Shown piece by piece: positions 63,426-64,000 of a DNA stretch of 64,000 bases. The notes below the pieces were generated by a model that had not been told where the DNA came from, ran no database searches, and saw nothing but the letters and a program-made list of their open reading frames with translations. A program made the translations under genes and the position numbers. Source of the stretch: Lantana camara (lineage: Eukaryota > Streptophyta > Magnoliopsida > Lamiales > Verbenaceae); NCBI GenBank assembly GCA_037501455.1, contig CM074865.1:38174501-38238500 (forward strand), given 5' to 3'. The first letter of the stretch is position 1, and the number at the start of each line of letters is the position of its first letter.

Positions 63426-64000
63426 CTGCAACGAACAAGAGCAGATTCAAGAAATGAGGATGGGATATCATTAGAAATTTCAGATCGACATACTTCTAAC
63501 AAGAAGGATACTAAAAGGTTTCTAGATAATATGGTATATTACTTTCAGAATATGCAGTGAGGGAAAGATTTATAAAACTATTAGAAAAGTCATCAGGTTG
63601 GACACACAACATAAAATTCAAAAAGTTGATAAAGAAGGAATAACTGTACTACCTCATCAATCTTACTAGAATCCATGTAACAAATGAGGTAATCTTAAAC
63701 CAAGCACCAAAATTTTAAGTAGAATTTGAAAGGATTATGCAAAGAAAGTTTCTCTGTGTTACTATCAATATGATACAGCAGCAATTGTGAAACAAAACAG
63801 TGTGGCTATACTAACTATAAAGCAAACAAGTCAACATTTAATAAGCTTTCCAATCACAAGGCAAATGTGAAATTAATAGAAACGAATTTTACCACCAATC
63901 CTTAAATCAGCTTTTCACCATATGGGACCAGCCATCCATAATTCCAAATAAATTTTAACAAACATCAATAAACAGTAGCAATACTGTGTACTAGTAGCAG
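63426..64000 (-). other. Intron of the SAD2-like gene (continues off-window)
   Basis: AT-rich, with stops in all frames and no importin-like peptide. The acceptor for the exon at 63425 is TTGCAG on the - strand (63431-63426). The ORF overlapping 63426-63502 is a shadow extension into the intron. Confidence 0.6.

Overview
The window is nuclear DNA of a flowering plant, probably a eudicot. Evidence: spliced host genes with GT-AG introns, plant-type Ty1/copia and Ty3/gypsy LTR retrotransposons, hAT-type MITEs, and no operon structure. Two host genes lie at the ends and converge. At the left (+ strand) is the 3' part of an SPPL intramembrane aspartyl protease gene (exons 779-11954). At the right (- strand) is the C-terminal two thirds of an importin-beta gene of the SAD2/importin-7 type (exons 63425-55667, running off the right edge). 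Between their stop codons lie about 43.7 kb made almost wholly of transposable elements.

Layout. (1) 1-12.1 kb: SPPL gene. One intron holds a 5.9-kb copia element (Copia-1, 4368-10280) with 167-bp LTRs, itself carrying two hAT MITEs with perfect 8-bp target-site duplications (TSDs). Its leader contains a domain V-VI module of a group II intron. (2) 12.1-16.2 kb: a 1.39-kb hAT-type element, microsatellites and a field of degenerate GTTTGACCC-type repeats. (3) 16.2-20.2 kb: a 5'-truncated, decayed CRM/chromovirus-like Ty3/gypsy element on the - strand. (4) 20.2-28.3 kb: Tekay/Del-type chromovirus material arranged as 3' pol - one 2.8-kb LTR - PBS - gag - pol, that is, two family members sharing one LTR. 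(5) 28.3-46.1 kb: a Tat-lineage element (gag, PR, broken RT, RNase H-integrase, an antisense intron-containing pseudogene and a probable ~1-kb LTR), interrupted at 31.8-39.1 kb by a 5'-truncated second Tekay element with a 4.1-kb 3' LTR. (6) 46.1-55.6 kb: AT-rich spacer with MITE remnants, then an apparently very recent copia insertion (Copia-2, 47136-53847: identical 377-bp LTRs, perfect 5-bp TSD) and a 607-bp hAT MITE. (7) 55.7-64 kb: the SAD2-like gene, whose introns hold a long-TIR element and a second copy of a MITE family also found inside Copia-1.

Function. SPPL cleaves type II membrane proteins within the lipid bilayer, and its three catalytic motifs are visible. The SAD2-like protein is a HEAT-repeat nuclear import receptor. 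They are neighbours, not a pathway. The retroelements are mostly pseudogenes: many stops look like CAG-to-TAG or TGG-to-TGA changes, as expected from cytosine-methylation decay. Copia-2 is the exception in freshness, yet its gag start is out of frame.

Most worth a second look: the group II intron module at the start of a copia gag, the antisense spliced gene in the Tat element, the palindrome array in the Tekay LTR, and a 53-residue two-helix membrane peptide ORF in the Copia-2 leader. All boundaries were read by eye; no alignment or database search was run.
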